Below, one piece after another: positions 1-8,769 of a stretch of 64,000 nucleotides of DNA. A program made the position numbers and the translations under genes. Source of the stretch: Gillisia lutea. GTDB lineage: Bacteria; Bacteroidota; Bacteroidia; Flavobacteriales; Flavobacteriaceae. Each line of letters opens with the position of its first letter. Positions within the stretch are counted from its first letter, which is position 1. The DNA is taken from contig NZ_JAKGTH010000008.1 in assembly GCF_021568705.1 (NCBI RefSeq), positions 424,289 through 488,288 on the forward strand, read 5' to 3'. The notes under the pieces were generated by a model. That model had not been told where the DNA came from, did no database searches, and saw only the letters and a list, made by a program, of their open reading frames with translations.

Positions 1-1946
1 TTGGTAATATTATTGACTATTCCAGGTAACTTCATACCAATTTTAATATCCTCAATAGTTTTCACAGTAGGATCGAACTGAAAATTACTTATTGCTTTTC
101 GAGGGTCTACTCCCGGCTTTTCCAATTCTTTTACAATATCTTTTAAAGTGTGTAATCCCAAATCATCAGTGATATAAATTGATAGATCAATTTTCTCAAG
201 CACTTCTTTATTCCCTATGAGCTCTTTTAATTTCACTTTTTTATCCTTTGCGATCTTTTCTACCACCTGGTAGCTCTCCGGGTGAACGGCAGAATCATCT
301 AAAGGGTTTTTAGCATTTTTAATTCTTAGAAATCCAGCAGCTTGTTCGTAAGCTTTCTCTCCTAGACGAGGAACTTTTAATAACTGCTTTCTACTAACAA
401 TATTTCCTTCCTCGTTTCTGTAAGTGATAATATTATCGGCTATTGAAGGTCCAATCCCGGAAACATAAGCTAGTAACTCCTTACTAGCCGTATTAACATT
501 GACACCTATTCTGTTAACACAACTCATGACTACAGTATCCAGTTTTTCCTTTAGTGCTGATTGTTCTACTTCATGCTGGTACTGCCCTACCCCAATAGAT
601 TTCGGATCTATTTTCACCAATTCTGCTAACGGATCACTCAATCTTCTTCCTATTGAGACTGCCCCCCTAACGGTAATATCATAATTGGGAAATTCGTCGC
701 GAGCAATCTTCGATGCTGAATACACAGAAGCTCCGGCCTCATTTACTATATAAACTGATATATCTCTGTCAAATGACACTTTCTTTATAAAAAATTCTGT
801 CTCCCTAGATGCTGTTCCATTTCCAATAGAAATGGCTTCAATATTATAAGCATTTACTAATGATTTAATTTTTTTGAGCGCCATGTTCATCTCCTTTTGC
901 GGAGGATGCGGAAAAATAGTTTCATTATGCAACAGCATTCCCCGTTCATCCAAGCATACCACCTTACATCCTGAACGAAATCCGGGGTCTATAGCTAAAA
1001 TTCGCTTTCCTCCTAATGGCGAGGCCATTAATAGTTGTTCCAAATTTGAAGCGAACACCCTAATTGCATCTGCATCGGCTTTCTTTTTAGCTTCAGTAAT
1101 CATTTCATTCGTAAAAGAAGGTTTTAACAAACGTTTATAAGCATCTTCAATGGCCTCCACTATATACCGAGATGGGGAATTACCTGCCCTGCAAATAATA
1201 TGCTCTATTTGTTGATGAGCCGTAGTTGTTTCTACTTCTATTTTAAGCTTTACAAAACCTTCACTTTCTGCTCTGTGTAAGGCGAGAAATCGATGAGAGG
1301 GCATTTTGTAAAGTGTCTCCTCCAGATCGAAATACTGTTTATATTTTTGAGCGTTTTCATTCTCTCTTTCCTTTTTAACAAGCTTAGATACGATTTTGGC
1401 CTGCCTTTGAAATAATTTTCTAAGCTTATCCCTAACTAATTTATGTTCATTGATCCACTCTGCAATTATATATTTAGCACCCTCTATAGCTTCATTTATA
1501 TTTTTTATATCTCCTTTGACAAATCTTTCAGCAGATCTTTTTATATCTGATTGATTTTGCGCCATGATGATCTTGGCCAAAGGTTCCAATCCATTCTCTC
1601 TTGCCGCATCAGCTTTGGTTTTTCTTTTCTTTTTGTAAGGCAAATAATAATCCTCTAGCTCTATCAGGCTCACCGATTTCCCGATTTTTAATTTTAATTC
1701 ATCAGATAAAGCATTTTGCTGTTCAATACTCTTCAGAATTGCTTTTTTTCGCTTTTCAAGATCTTGAAATAATTTGATCTGATTGGCAATGCTTTCAATT
1801 TGCACTTCATCTAAATTGCCCGTATGCTCTTTTCTATACCGGGCAATAAATGGAATTGTAGCATCTTGGGATAGAAGTTCTATAGTGTTTGTTACAGATC
1901 TTACAGGCAGTTTAACCTGTAGAAGTATAAAATCTAATAATTTCAA
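1..1946 (-). CDS. tex: Tex-type transcription accessory / RNA-binding protein, 3' end cut by window
   Basis: The minus-strand translation is open from 1946 to the window edge. It shows the Tex family order: an N-terminal helical region with IPFIARYRKEHTGNLDEVQ, then a YqgF/RNase H-like core (LAIDPGFRSGCK, ISIGNGTASRE), then helix-hairpin-helix repeats (VNTASKELLAYVSGIG, LLKVPRLGEKAYEQAAGF). The C-terminal S1 domain is expected beyond position 1. The start must be the TTG at 1946: an in-frame TAA lies four codons before it and no ATG is near. Tex proteins bind nucleic acid and influence transcription or ribosome-associated processes; the exact role is not settled. The gene stands alone, divergent from nothing and followed by unseen sequence. 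Identification is secure; the start is inferred. Confidence 0.93.
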   Translation of the reverse strand, partial: MKLLDFILLQVKLPVRSVTNTIELLSQDATIPFIARYRKEHTGNLDEVQIESIANQIKLFQDLEKRKKAILKSIEQQNALSDELKLKIGKSVSLIELEDYYLPYKKKRKTKADAARENGLEPLAKIIMAQNQSDIKRSAERFVKGDIKNINEAIEGAKYIIAEWINEHKLVRDKLRKLFQRQAKIVSKLVKKERENENAQKYKQYFDLEETLYKMPSHRFLALHRAESEGFVKLKIEVETTTAHQQIEHIICRAGNSPSRYIVEAIEDAYKRLLKPSFTNEMITEAKKKADADAIRVFASNLEQLLMASPLGGKRILAIDPGFRSGCKVVCLDERGMLLHNETIFPHPPQKEMNMALKKIKSLVNAYNIEAISIGNGTASRETEFFIKKVSFDRDISVYIVNEAGASVYSASKIARDEFPNYDITVRGAVSIGRRLSDPLAELVKIDPKSIGVGQYQHEVEQSALKEKLDTVVMSCVNRIGVNVNTASKELLAYVSGIGPSIADNIITYRNEEGNIVSRKQLLKVPRLGEKAYEQAAGFLRIKNAKNPLDDSAVHPESYQVVEKIAKDKKVKLKELIGNKEVLEKIDLSIYITDDLGLHTLKDIVKELEKPGVDPRKAISNFQFDPTVKTIEDIKIGMKLPGIVNNIT

Positions 1947-1978
1947 AAGTGAGGATTTTTAGCGGTTTAGCATTGGCG

Positions 1979-1986
1979 CAAATATA
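1979..1986 (-). promoter_or_regulatory. TAnnTTTG -7 box ahead of tex
   Basis: On the minus strand this reads TATATTTG, an exact match to the Bacteroidota -7 consensus TAnnTTTG. It would place transcription start near 1972, about 26 nt before the TTG start of tex. No clear -33 TTTG is seen about 20 bp upstream, so this is a moderate call. Confidence 0.45.
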
Positions 1987-2045
1987 CGCCTTAGCTTATA
2001 GTTTTGTTTTTAGAAATGGTATTGAAAACTTGAAAAGTTTACTAT

Positions 2046-3014
2046 CTAAATGAGGCCTATTTCTTTGGAATGCTGAATGGCTTTTTCGCTGTGTTCAAAA
2101 TAACATATCTTAACCCCCATATCTTCTAGGTTCTTTAATATTTCCTGTGTTGCTTTCTTGGGAGCGTCGGAAGTTTGCCTAATATAAACAGCCTGAATAT
2201 TTAATGGGTAGATCTTACAAATACGCTCATAGATATTTGGGTCTTTTTGAGAATCATCTCCCAACAGCACATAAGGCAACTTAGGATAAAAGGAAATTAT
2301 ATCTTTAATTTTCTCAAATTTATGATCGTGGCTGCCTCTTCCTGTAAACAGAAAATCTGCAACACCGGTTTTGATCTTTTTTAATTTAATAACCGCTTTT
2401 GGTAATTCATGAATTTGAGCAACCTTCATTATAAAATCGTATAAATTCCATTCACTACTGGATACATAGAAAAAAGAATTAAAGGCTGTATCTTTTTCCT
2501 GGCCATAAGAACTTAAAGCGCGATAATGCATAACCACATCTGCAAAAACTTTACGCTTATTGATATTTTTAAGCAACATTACATATAATTTCCTAAGTAC
2601 ATTGTCGCTGTGGGAAATTAAAAAGGTGTCATCGATATCTGAGATAATCCCATATTTACTCTCAAACGGCTTAAGAACTTCTCCCACTTCTACAACCCCA
2701 ATATTATTAAACTCGCATTTCACCTTATACTCATGCCAACCGCTTTCCAGTTCTTCTTCAAAAGGAATACTAAATCTAAAATAACCATCGGCTAAGGTTT
2801 TTGTTGTTACGGTTGAGTTTTTGAATTGCAATTCAACTTTTATATTGGAGATAGGACTAATATTGAACATCTGAATAACAGAAACCGCATGCTTTATTCC
2901 GCGTTGATCGGTTCTATACTTATCTGGTGCCCACGATTTAAAAACATGTCCAAAAACAACTAAGTTCTTGTCGTTGAGATATCCGCGATATAGCTTTAAA
3001 TCAAATTTTATCAA
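2046..3014 (-). CDS. App1-family (DUF2183) HAD-like phosphatase
   Basis: The 322-aa protein has an N-terminal beta-rich region (about 1-125) followed by the App1/DUF2183 catalytic region. The catalytic part starts with the DxDxT-like motif IISDIDDTFL (about 125-135), followed by FLFTGRGSHDHKFEKI and LLGDDSQKDP, which match the HAD motif positions for phosphate handling. Yeast App1 is a phosphatidate phosphatase; for bacterial homologues the substrate is not established, so lipid phosphatase is an inference. It starts with TTG at 3014 (IKFDLKLYRGYLN follows), which fits the usual N-terminus of flavobacterial homologues; no ATG is close. It is divergent from the lipid kinase at 3078, suggesting a lipid phosphorylation/dephosphorylation pairing. 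Confidence 0.85.
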   Translation of the reverse strand: MIKFDLKLYRGYLNDKNLVVFGHVFKSWAPDKYRTDQRGIKHAVSVIQMFNISPISNIKVELQFKNSTVTTKTLADGYFRFSIPFEEELESGWHEYKVKCEFNNIGVVEVGEVLKPFESKYGIISDIDDTFLISHSDNVLRKLYVMLLKNINKRKVFADVVMHYRALSSYGQEKDTAFNSFFYVSSSEWNLYDFIMKVAQIHELPKAVIKLKKIKTGVADFLFTGRGSHDHKFEKIKDIISFYPKLPYVLLGDDSQKDPNIYERICKIYPLNIQAVYIRQTSDAPKKATQEILKNLEDMGVKICYFEHSEKAIQHSKEIGLI

Positions 3015-3077
3015 TTGAGGTTTTGTTAACGATACTTCTGTTCCAAATTACTTAATTTTAAATACAATCTACAATCA

Positions 3078-3965
3078 ATGAAAATAAAAAATAAGATTTT
3101 ACTTGTAGTAAATCCCATTTCCGGAGGCCTTAATAAGCGTACTATGCTGGTTACGGTTAAAGCTGAAATTAAAAAAAGGGGTTTACAGCTAGAGTTATAT
3201 GAAACTACCGGAAAAAAGGATAAGAAGAAAATCAAAAGAATGATTGAAGATTTTCAACCCGACCATATCCTGGTGGTTGGTGGCGATGGTACCATTCAAT
3301 TGGTTGCCGAGGTATTGGATGGCCACAAAATAAGCGTAGGAATACTTCCCGCCGGTTCCGCAAATGGCCTAGCTGTTAATTTAAAATTACCTCCTAAATT
3401 ACAAGACCAGTTAAAAATTGCCTTAGGTGATAATATTTTGGAAATGGATGTCCTCAAAATTAACGGAAGAACCTGTTTGCATATTGCCGACCTGGGAATT
3501 AATGCTGAACTCATTAAAAATTATGAACATGCCAGCATTCGTGGGAAATTAGGTTATTTCCTAAAATCGATACCTACGCTCTTTCACTCCAACTTTCCAT
3601 TTAATTTCGAAATTGAAATAGACCACATGACGGTTTATAAAAAAGGTATTCTTTTAGCTATAGCTAATGCCAATAAATTCGGAACCGGGGCCAATGTTAA
3701 TCCTACCGGTAAAATGAATGACGGTAAATTTGAAATTTTGGTGTTTAAAAAACTGAATTTCATTAAGATCTTCAAAACCTTAAGTGAGAATGCAAAATTA
3801 GGATCCGATTTTGTAGAGATTATCTCGACAACTCAGGCTAAGATAAGATGTACAACTCCTGTGGCCTTCCAAATTGACGGTGAATATGTAGGGGAAGTGT
3901 GTGAAGTTGAAGCTCAAATCTCCCCTAATAAATTGCTAATTGCAGTTCCTTCACCTATCGAATAG
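3078..3965 (+). CDS. Diacylglycerol kinase-family lipid kinase (YegS/BmrU type)
   Basis: The 295-aa protein has the DAGK catalytic motifs in order: VNPISGG near residue 11, VGGDGTI near residue 67 (nucleotide-binding GGDGT) and LPAGSANGLA near 95. The C-terminal YegS-like sandwich domain ends with an FQIDGE motif. Soluble kinases of this class phosphorylate diacylglycerol, sphingoid or similar lipid hydroxyls using ATP; the exact lipid here is unknown. ATG start at 3078. It is divergent from the App1-like phosphatase with about 60 bp between the starts, so the two may share a regulatory region. Flavobacteria make sphingolipids and sulfonolipids, so such a substrate is possible, but nothing in the sequence shows it. 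Confidence 0.88.
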   Translation: MKIKNKILLVVNPISGGLNKRTMLVTVKAEIKKRGLQLELYETTGKKDKKKIKRMIEDFQPDHILVVGGDGTIQLVAEVLDGHKISVGILPAGSANGLAVNLKLPPKLQDQLKIALGDNILEMDVLKINGRTCLHIADLGINAELIKNYEHASIRGKLGYFLKSIPTLFHSNFPFNFEIEIDHMTVYKKGILLAIANANKFGTGANVNPTGKMNDGKFEILVFKKLNFIKIFKTLSENAKLGSDFVEIISTTQAKIRCTTPVAFQIDGEYVGEVCEVEAQISPNKLLIAVPSPIE

Positions 3966-4018
3966 CTCTTAAAACTATTATTTCCGCAAACTGAATATAC
4001 TCCTTAACAAATTTAAAA

Positions 4019-5233
4019 ATGAGTTCAACTAAAGTAACATTTACTAATAAAGACAGCCACAGTTTACATGGAAAACTAGAATTACCCATAGATCAGGAAC
4101 CGCATAACTTTGTGATATTTGCACATTGCTTTACCTGCAACAAAAATTATTTCGCTGTTAAAAATATTAGCGAAGCACTTACTTCTAAGGGATTTGGTGT
4201 GCTAAGATTTGACTTTACAGGTTTGGGCGAAAGCGATGGGGAGTTTGAGGATTCCAATTTCTCGGGCAATGTAGAAGATCTATTATCGGCTGCTGATTTT
4301 TTAGAAAGGGAATATAAAGCTCCAACTATGTTGGTGGGACATTCTCTTGGCGGGGCTGCCGTTCTATTTGCTGCCAAAAAAATAAAATCGGTTAAAGCCG
4401 TTGCAACTATTGGCGCTCCAGCCTCAGTTACCCATGTACAAAATTTAATTGAAAAGCATATAGAGGAGATTCAATCCCAGGGAAGAGCTTCTGTAAATAT
4501 CGGGGGACGATCATTTTATATTCAGAAACAGTTTTTAGACGATCTGGAGAGCAAACAACTTTTAGATATTTTGCCAAATACTGAAGTTGCTTTGCTGTTA
4601 CTACATAGCCCACAAGATACAATAGTTGGAATTAGAAATGCAGAAGAACTATATCTTGCTGCCCGACATCCAAAAAGTTTTATATCTCTAGATAGGGCCG
4701 ACCATTTATTACAACAAACCGAAGATTCACAATACACTGGAGAACTAATTGGTTCTTGGGCTATGAGATATATTGATAAGCCTAAAACCGTATCCCTTCA
4801 ATCTAAACACGATGTAGCGGCTTATTTAGGTGAATCTGGCTTTACTACACACATACAATCAGGAGAACACAGGCTCATTGCTGATGAACCAATAAGTGTG
4901 GGAGGAAATAATTTTGGTCCTAATCCATATGAATATGTGTCGGCTGGATTAGCGGCCTGTACTTCCATGACCATTCAAATGTATGCACGAAGAAAAGGAT
5001 GGAAAATCCACTCGGTAGAAACACATATAGACTATAGCAAGGATTACGCCTCAGACTGTGATCATTGTGATGACACCACTGCTAAAATAGATACTTTTAA
5101 AAGGAAATTAGTGATCATGGGCGATCTTGATGAAAAACAATATACCCGATTGTTAGAAATAGCAGACAAATGTCCTGTTCATAAAACATTACATAGCCCT
5201 ACTCAAATCATTACCACATTGCTTAAAAAATGA
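4019..5233 (+). CDS. Bifunctional alpha/beta hydrolase - OsmC family fusion protein
   Basis: The 404-aa protein joins two domains. Residues 1-255 form an alpha/beta hydrolase with the nucleophile elbow GHSLGG near 107 and the acid/His region LLLHSPQDTIVG and DRADHLL. Residues 265-400 form an OsmC/Ohr-like domain with the two redox cysteines in AACTSM and DKCPVHKTL, as needed for thiol-dependent peroxidase activity. The fusion is a known architecture in several bacterial phyla. The likely role is detoxification of organic hydroperoxides linked to ester or lipid hydrolysis; the coupling is inferred. ATG start at 4019. It lies next to sodC, which fits an oxidative stress neighbourhood. Confidence 0.9.
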   Translation: MSSTKVTFTNKDSHSLHGKLELPIDQEPHNFVIFAHCFTCNKNYFAVKNISEALTSKGFGVLRFDFTGLGESDGEFEDSNFSGNVEDLLSAADFLEREYKAPTMLVGHSLGGAAVLFAAKKIKSVKAVATIGAPASVTHVQNLIEKHIEEIQSQGRASVNIGGRSFYIQKQFLDDLESKQLLDILPNTEVALLLLHSPQDTIVGIRNAEELYLAARHPKSFISLDRADHLLQQTEDSQYTGELIGSWAMRYIDKPKTVSLQSKHDVAAYLGESGFTTHIQSGEHRLIADEPISVGGNNFGPNPYEYVSAGLAACTSMTIQMYARRKGWKIHSVETHIDYSKDYASDCDHCDDTTAKIDTFKRKLVIMGDLDEKQYTRLLEIADKCPVHKTLHSPTQIITTLLKK

Positions 5234-5258
5234 TACACTGTAAGGCTTCCTCTTTTTA

Positions 5259-5307
5259 AAACACCAATGCTGCCATGTGTTAAGCAATCCTTAAATCTTT
5301 GGTGTTT
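5259..5307. repeat. Inverted repeat after the hydrolase-OsmC gene
   Basis: AAACACCAA at 5259-5267 is repeated inverted as TTGGTGTTT at 5299-5307, with a 31-nt loop. It lies between the hydrolase stop and sodC. The long loop and lack of a T tract make it a weak terminator candidate. Confidence 0.3.
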
Positions 5308-5362
5308 CATGCTATTCAAATTACTTTAGAGGTACTAATGTAATTAACCAATAATTCAAATT

Positions 5363-5947
5363 ATGAAACGTATAAGTTTAACATTATTATTTTGCGCATC
5401 CCTTGCTATTATAGGATGTAAAAACGAAAAAAAGGAAAAAGAAGCTGATAAAACTTCTGACACTGAGGTGACTCAGGAAACTAAGAAAGAAGAAGTAAAA
5501 AAGATAAAGGTTACTCTAGATCCTAAAAGCGATAGTAAGCTCTCAGGAAATGTAGTTTTCAAACAAGAAAATGGAGAAGTGACCATGACAGCTATAATTG
5601 ATGGACTTGCAGAAGGTATGCACGCTATTCACATTCATGAAAGTGCTGATTGTTCTGCGAAAGATGGTTCTTCTGCTGGCGGACACTGGAATCCAACTTT
5701 TGAAAAGCACGGAAAATGGGGCGATCCTGATGGGTACCACAGAGGCGATATTGGTAACTTTAAAGTAGATGCCAATGGTAATGGTACCATTACTATGACT
5801 ACCGACCAATGGTGTATTGATTGTGATGATGAAACAAAAAACATTGTAGGGAAGGCAATTATAGTACATGATGGAGTAGATGATTTTACATCTCAACCAT
5901 CTGGGGCTGCCGGAACAAGAGTTGGATGCGGAGTTATTAAACTTTAA
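5363..5947 (+). CDS. sodC: Cu/Zn superoxide dismutase, lipoprotein
   Basis: The 194-aa protein starts with a lipoprotein signal (lipobox AIIGC, Cys19) and a charged Lys/Glu-rich linker to about residue 50. The Cu/Zn SOD domain follows. All metal ligands are visible: HIHE (two His), GGHWNP, EKHGKW, YHRGDIGN and VHDGVDD. The active-site Arg is in GTRVGCGVI, and disulfide cysteines are in ADCS and VGCG. It converts superoxide to peroxide and oxygen outside the cytoplasm, anchored to a membrane by lipid. ATG at 5363. A strong hairpin terminator follows, separating it from the downstream sigma/anti-sigma pair. Confidence 0.95.
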   Translation: MKRISLTLLFCASLAIIGCKNEKKEKEADKTSDTEVTQETKKEEVKKIKVTLDPKSDSKLSGNVVFKQENGEVTMTAIIDGLAEGMHAIHIHESADCSAKDGSSAGGHWNPTFEKHGKWGDPDGYHRGDIGNFKVDANGNGTITMTTDQWCIDCDDETKNIVGKAIIVHDGVDDFTSQPSGAAGTRVGCGVIKL

Positions 5948-5967
5948 GCATTTATTACATATTATAT

Positions 5968-5999
5968 AAACAAAAGCAGCCTTTGGGTTGCTTTTGTTT
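5968..5999 (+). terminator. Rho-independent terminator after sodC
   Basis: AACAAAAGCAGCC pairs with GGTTGCTTTTGTT across a short loop, with one G-U pair, just after the sodC stop. It ends in a T-rich stretch. Confidence 0.75.
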
Positions 6000-6041
6000 A
6001 TTACAGTATTATTTTCATATTTTTAAGTCCAATTATATTAT

Positions 6042-6569
6042 ATGCAACAAGACCAATTAATTGCTGAACTTCAACAGAAAAACGAAAGAGCTTTTGAGAG
6101 AATTTATCAACTCTATTCTGTAAGCACATATGGGATAATATTCAGTATTACGAAAGATGAAAAAGTATCAGAAGAAATACTTCAGGATGTTTTCATGAAG
6201 ATATGGAACAATGCTTCATCATATAACCCCGAAAAGGGACGTTTTTTCACTTGGGTGTTAAACATTGCTAGAAATGCTTCCATAGATAAGATTCGATCTA
6301 AAGATTTTAAGAACAAGCGCTTAAACCTTAAGAGTGATAATTTCGTAGATATATTAGAATCTAAGTCCAATACTTCCGGTAAGCTGGATGCTATAGGACT
6401 ACAGAAATATTTAGACATACTGGAACCAACTTGTAAAAAGCTAATAGACTTGCTCTTTTTTAAAGGGTTCACTCAAAAAGAAACTGCAGAAGAACTAGCT
6501 ATGCCATTAGGAACGGTTAAAACTCGTAACAGGGTTTGTATCGATAAATTGAGATCAACAGTAATATAA
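6042..6569 (+). CDS. ECF-type RNA polymerase sigma factor
   Basis: The 175-aa protein has sigma region 2 (FERIYQLYS through EEILQDVFMKIW and FFTWVLNIARNASID, residues 15-85) and region 4 with the helix-turn-helix FTQKETAEELAMPLGTVKTR (about 140-165). It resembles the SigK/RskA-controlled group because the next gene, one base downstream, encodes an RskA-type anti-sigma factor. It directs RNA polymerase to a stress regulon that cannot be named from the sequence. ATG at 6042, only about 40 nt after the sodC terminator. SodC adjacency hints at envelope or oxidative stress, but this is inference. Confidence 0.92.
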   Translation: MQQDQLIAELQQKNERAFERIYQLYSVSTYGIIFSITKDEKVSEEILQDVFMKIWNNASSYNPEKGRFFTWVLNIARNASIDKIRSKDFKNKRLNLKSDNFVDILESKSNTSGKLDAIGLQKYLDILEPTCKKLIDLLFFKGFTQKETAEELAMPLGTVKTRNRVCIDKLRSTVI

Positions 6570-6570
6570 T

Positions 6571-7368
6571 ATGAACAACATACACGAATATATATCTTCA
6601 GGAATCTTAGAGCTCTATGTTTATGGAGCACTTAGTGCTGCTGAAAGCGCAGAAGTAAGCAAAGTCTTAAAAAAATATCCTGAAGTACGGCAGGAGGTAG
6701 AAGAGATCGAAAATTCACTTTTAAAACTTTCCTCTTCGGTAGCTCCATATAACCCTGAGCATGTTTTAGAAAAACTGAAATTAAAACTTTCTTCAGGTAA
6801 TCCCAAAGTTATTCCCATTGAGAAACCAAGTACAAATTGGGCAGCCTACTTAGGTTGGGCAGCATCGCTTCTGTTTTTGGTCGGATTGTTTGCGCTCTTC
6901 AACAAAAATAATGATTTAAGAGCCAATTTACAGGCCTTGCAGGCGGAGAAAGCTCAAATGGAATCACAAATTGCCAGTTCAAGGGATAATGCAGAGAAAA
7001 CTACAAAATTACTTAATGTTCTACGCGACAAGAACATCATTAGAATACCATTAGCGGGACAGGCTGTAGCTCCAGATGCTTATGCCACTGCGTACTGGGA
7101 TAAGAACACCAATACTACTTATATTGATGCACAGGATCTTCCAACTCCACCCCGGGGAATGGTCTATCAGGTATGGTCTTTAAAAATGACTCCTCTTACC
7201 CCAACCAGTATCGGGTTACTAGATAAATTTGAGGATGATGCTAATAAAATATTTGAATTAGATAATGCTAATTTGTCGGAAGGATTTGGTATAACGCTAG
7301 AACCTGAAGGCGGAAGCGAAACACCTACCTTAGAACGTTTATACACATTGGGAACAATATCCTCATAA
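6571..7368 (+). CDS. Anti-sigma factor, RskA type, single-pass membrane protein
   Basis: The 265-aa protein begins with the anti-sigma domain (residues 1-70: SGILELYVYGALSAAESAEV, a form of the ASD seen in RskA proteins). One membrane segment follows (about 89-108, WAAYLGWAASLLFLVGLFAL), then a coiled-coil-like stretch rich in Gln/Ala/Lys (110-150), then the RskA C-terminal domain (AYWDKNTNTTYIDAQDLP, MVYQVWSLK, GFGITLEPEGGSETPT) in the periplasm. It starts one base after the sigma gene stop, so the two are co-transcribed. It probably holds the sigma factor inactive at the membrane until a periplasmic signal triggers release. Confidence 0.93.
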   Translation: MNNIHEYISSGILELYVYGALSAAESAEVSKVLKKYPEVRQEVEEIENSLLKLSSSVAPYNPEHVLEKLKLKLSSGNPKVIPIEKPSTNWAAYLGWAASLLFLVGLFALFNKNNDLRANLQALQAEKAQMESQIASSRDNAEKTTKLLNVLRDKNIIRIPLAGQAVAPDAYATAYWDKNTNTTYIDAQDLPTPPRGMVYQVWSLKMTPLTPTSIGLLDKFEDDANKIFELDNANLSEGFGITLEPEGGSETPTLERLYTLGTISS

Positions 7369-7389
7369 ACACTTACTATTTCTACCAAC

Positions 7390-7425
7390 AAAAAAAGAGG
7401 CTGTTATATACAGCCTCTTTTTTTG
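7390..7425 (+). terminator. Terminator after the sigma/anti-sigma operon
   Basis: GAGGCTGT at 7397-7404 pairs perfectly with ACAGCCTC at 7410-7417 over a TATAT loop. A run of A precedes it and a run of T follows. Confidence 0.9.
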
Positions 7426-7437
7426 TGTATTCCTTCT

Positions 7438-7475
7438 AAAAATGAAAGGTTTGTCCAGAATGAACAAACCTTTCA
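7438..7475 (-). terminator. Terminator for the LytTR operon
   Basis: TGAAAGGTTTGT at 7443-7454 pairs perfectly with ACAAACCTTTCA at 7464-7475. Read on the minus strand, the hairpin is followed by five T. It lies 185 nt beyond the LytTR stop. The stretch between holds no supported gene, only a 19-codon minus-strand ORF. Confidence 0.7.
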
Positions 7476-7659
7476 CTAACCAACCAAAAAATCATGCAGA
7501 AGATATTTTAGAAAGCGCTGTTCAAAATTCCAAACCAAGAAATAATAACAGTAATAGAAATTTTCATTTTAAGATATCTTCCTAAAAACCTTCTTATAAC
7601 ATACTTACGAAGATATTGCCAGGTTGGTTTTATTTATTGCATTTTTATTGAAAATAGTA

Positions 7660-8433
7660 TTAGCCCAGCCATTGCTTAAACGATTTCACCCGTTCTCGCG
7701 CTACAATAATTTCAAAATCTTTAAAACTATTAGGTACAATTTTTAACCTTGAATTACTGTAAGCTATAATATCTTTTATTGCAGCCAATTGTATAAACAC
7801 CTTTCTACTTACTCTAAAAAAATCGTCTGGGGGCAATTCATCTTCTAGTCCCTCTAAAGTTGTTTCCAGCAAATAATTTCTTCCTTCCGAAGTATGAACA
7901 TAAGTTCCTTTATTTTCGCTATAAATACATTCTACCTCTTCCAGGGGAATCATTTTTAAATGTTGTCCAACCTTAACAGTAAATCTTTTCTTATACTCAC
8001 GCTCAACAGGGTTGACAAGCAATTTCTTGATATCTTCAAAATTTAGTTGTAAGCTGGTATTTGACTCATTAGGAGTCAGGTTCGTGAATAACTCCTTATA
8101 TTTATCTACCGCTACTTGTAGCTCCTCATCATCTATAGGTTTCAGAAGATAATCTATACTATTCAATTTAAAGGCCTGCAGCGCATACTCATCATAAGCC
8201 GTTGTAAATATCACAGCACTTTTAATTTTCACTTTATCAAAGATTTCAAAAGACAAGCCATCACTAAGTTGAATATCTAAGAAAATAATATCAGGATGTT
8301 CATTCTCTATGAACCAGTTAACAGCATCTTCTACCGAATGAAGTACAGCAATTATTGGCACCTCCAGTTTGTCTAACATTCTATTTAAACGTCTGGCGGC
8401 AGGTTTTTCATCTTCAATAATAATGGCATTCAT
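7660..8433 (-). CDS. LytTR-family DNA-binding response regulator
   Basis: The 257-aa protein has a receiver domain (1-120) with acidic residues E7, D8 and E9, phospho-acceptor Asp53 in IIFLDIQLSDG, the Thr of FTTAYDEYA, and the Lys of LLKPID. A LytTR DNA-binding domain (about 150-257) follows, with VGQHLKMIPLEEVECIYSENKGTYV and FFRVSRKVFIQL. It is last in a minus-strand operon after a LytS-type kinase and a 2TM protein, so it is almost certainly phosphorylated by that kinase. The targets are unknown; the TonB receptor and TPR protein at the head of the run are natural candidates. Confidence 0.95.
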   Translation of the reverse strand: MNAIIIEDEKPAARRLNRMLDKLEVPIIAVLHSVEDAVNWFIENEHPDIIFLDIQLSDGLSFEIFDKVKIKSAVIFTTAYDEYALQAFKLNSIDYLLKPIDDEELQVAVDKYKELFTNLTPNESNTSLQLNFEDIKKLLVNPVEREYKKRFTVKVGQHLKMIPLEEVECIYSENKGTYVHTSEGRNYLLETTLEGLEDELPPDDFFRVSRKVFIQLAAIKDIIAYSNSRLKIVPNSFKDFEIIVARERVKSFKQWLG

Positions 8434-8448
8434 AATGTTGTACTCTTT

Positions 8449-8769
8449 TTATTTCCATTTTTTTTGTTCGTAGCTATCCTTCTCCATCAACTCCTTAATT
8501 TTGCGTTCTTCCCATCTTTTAGTTAGAAAAACGTTTGGACCGAATACGCTTGCCCAGTGTGCAAATAACCCAATTCCCCAAAAGAAGAGATTAGCTATAC
8601 CCCAAAATTGTAAGTTTCCGTCTACAAAAATCTTTCTATTAGAATCGAATATTAAGATGGCGGTATTCACCACTATATATATAACCAGATGAATGTAAAA
8701 TCCTCTAATTCGTTTTACCCGTTTCTTAGCCTGCTCATAAGACATTCTTTGTTGATTTTGCTCTCTCAT
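8449..8769 (-). CDS. 2TM domain small membrane protein
   Basis: The 106-aa protein is a stand-alone 2TM domain: a basic N-terminus with YEQAKKRVKRIRGFYIH, two membrane segments (about 27-43 and 52-72), and the conserved tail WEERKIKELMEKD. Its start overlaps the kinase stop by one base (TAATG), which implies translational coupling. The same domain is fused to the C-terminus of the kinase itself, so this operon encodes two copies. Function of 2TM domains is not established; association with LytTR systems in Bacteroidota suggests a membrane sensing or partner role. Confidence 0.88.
   Translation of the reverse strand: MREQNQQRMSYEQAKKRVKRIRGFYIHLVIYIVVNTAILIFDSNRKIFVDGNLQFWGIANLFFWGIGLFAHWASVFGPNVFLTKRWEERKIKELMEKDSYEQKKWK

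Noticed and set aside
7480..7560. 19-codon minus-strand ORF between the LytTR gene and its terminator
   Set aside because: Too short and without conservation evidence; could be chance.
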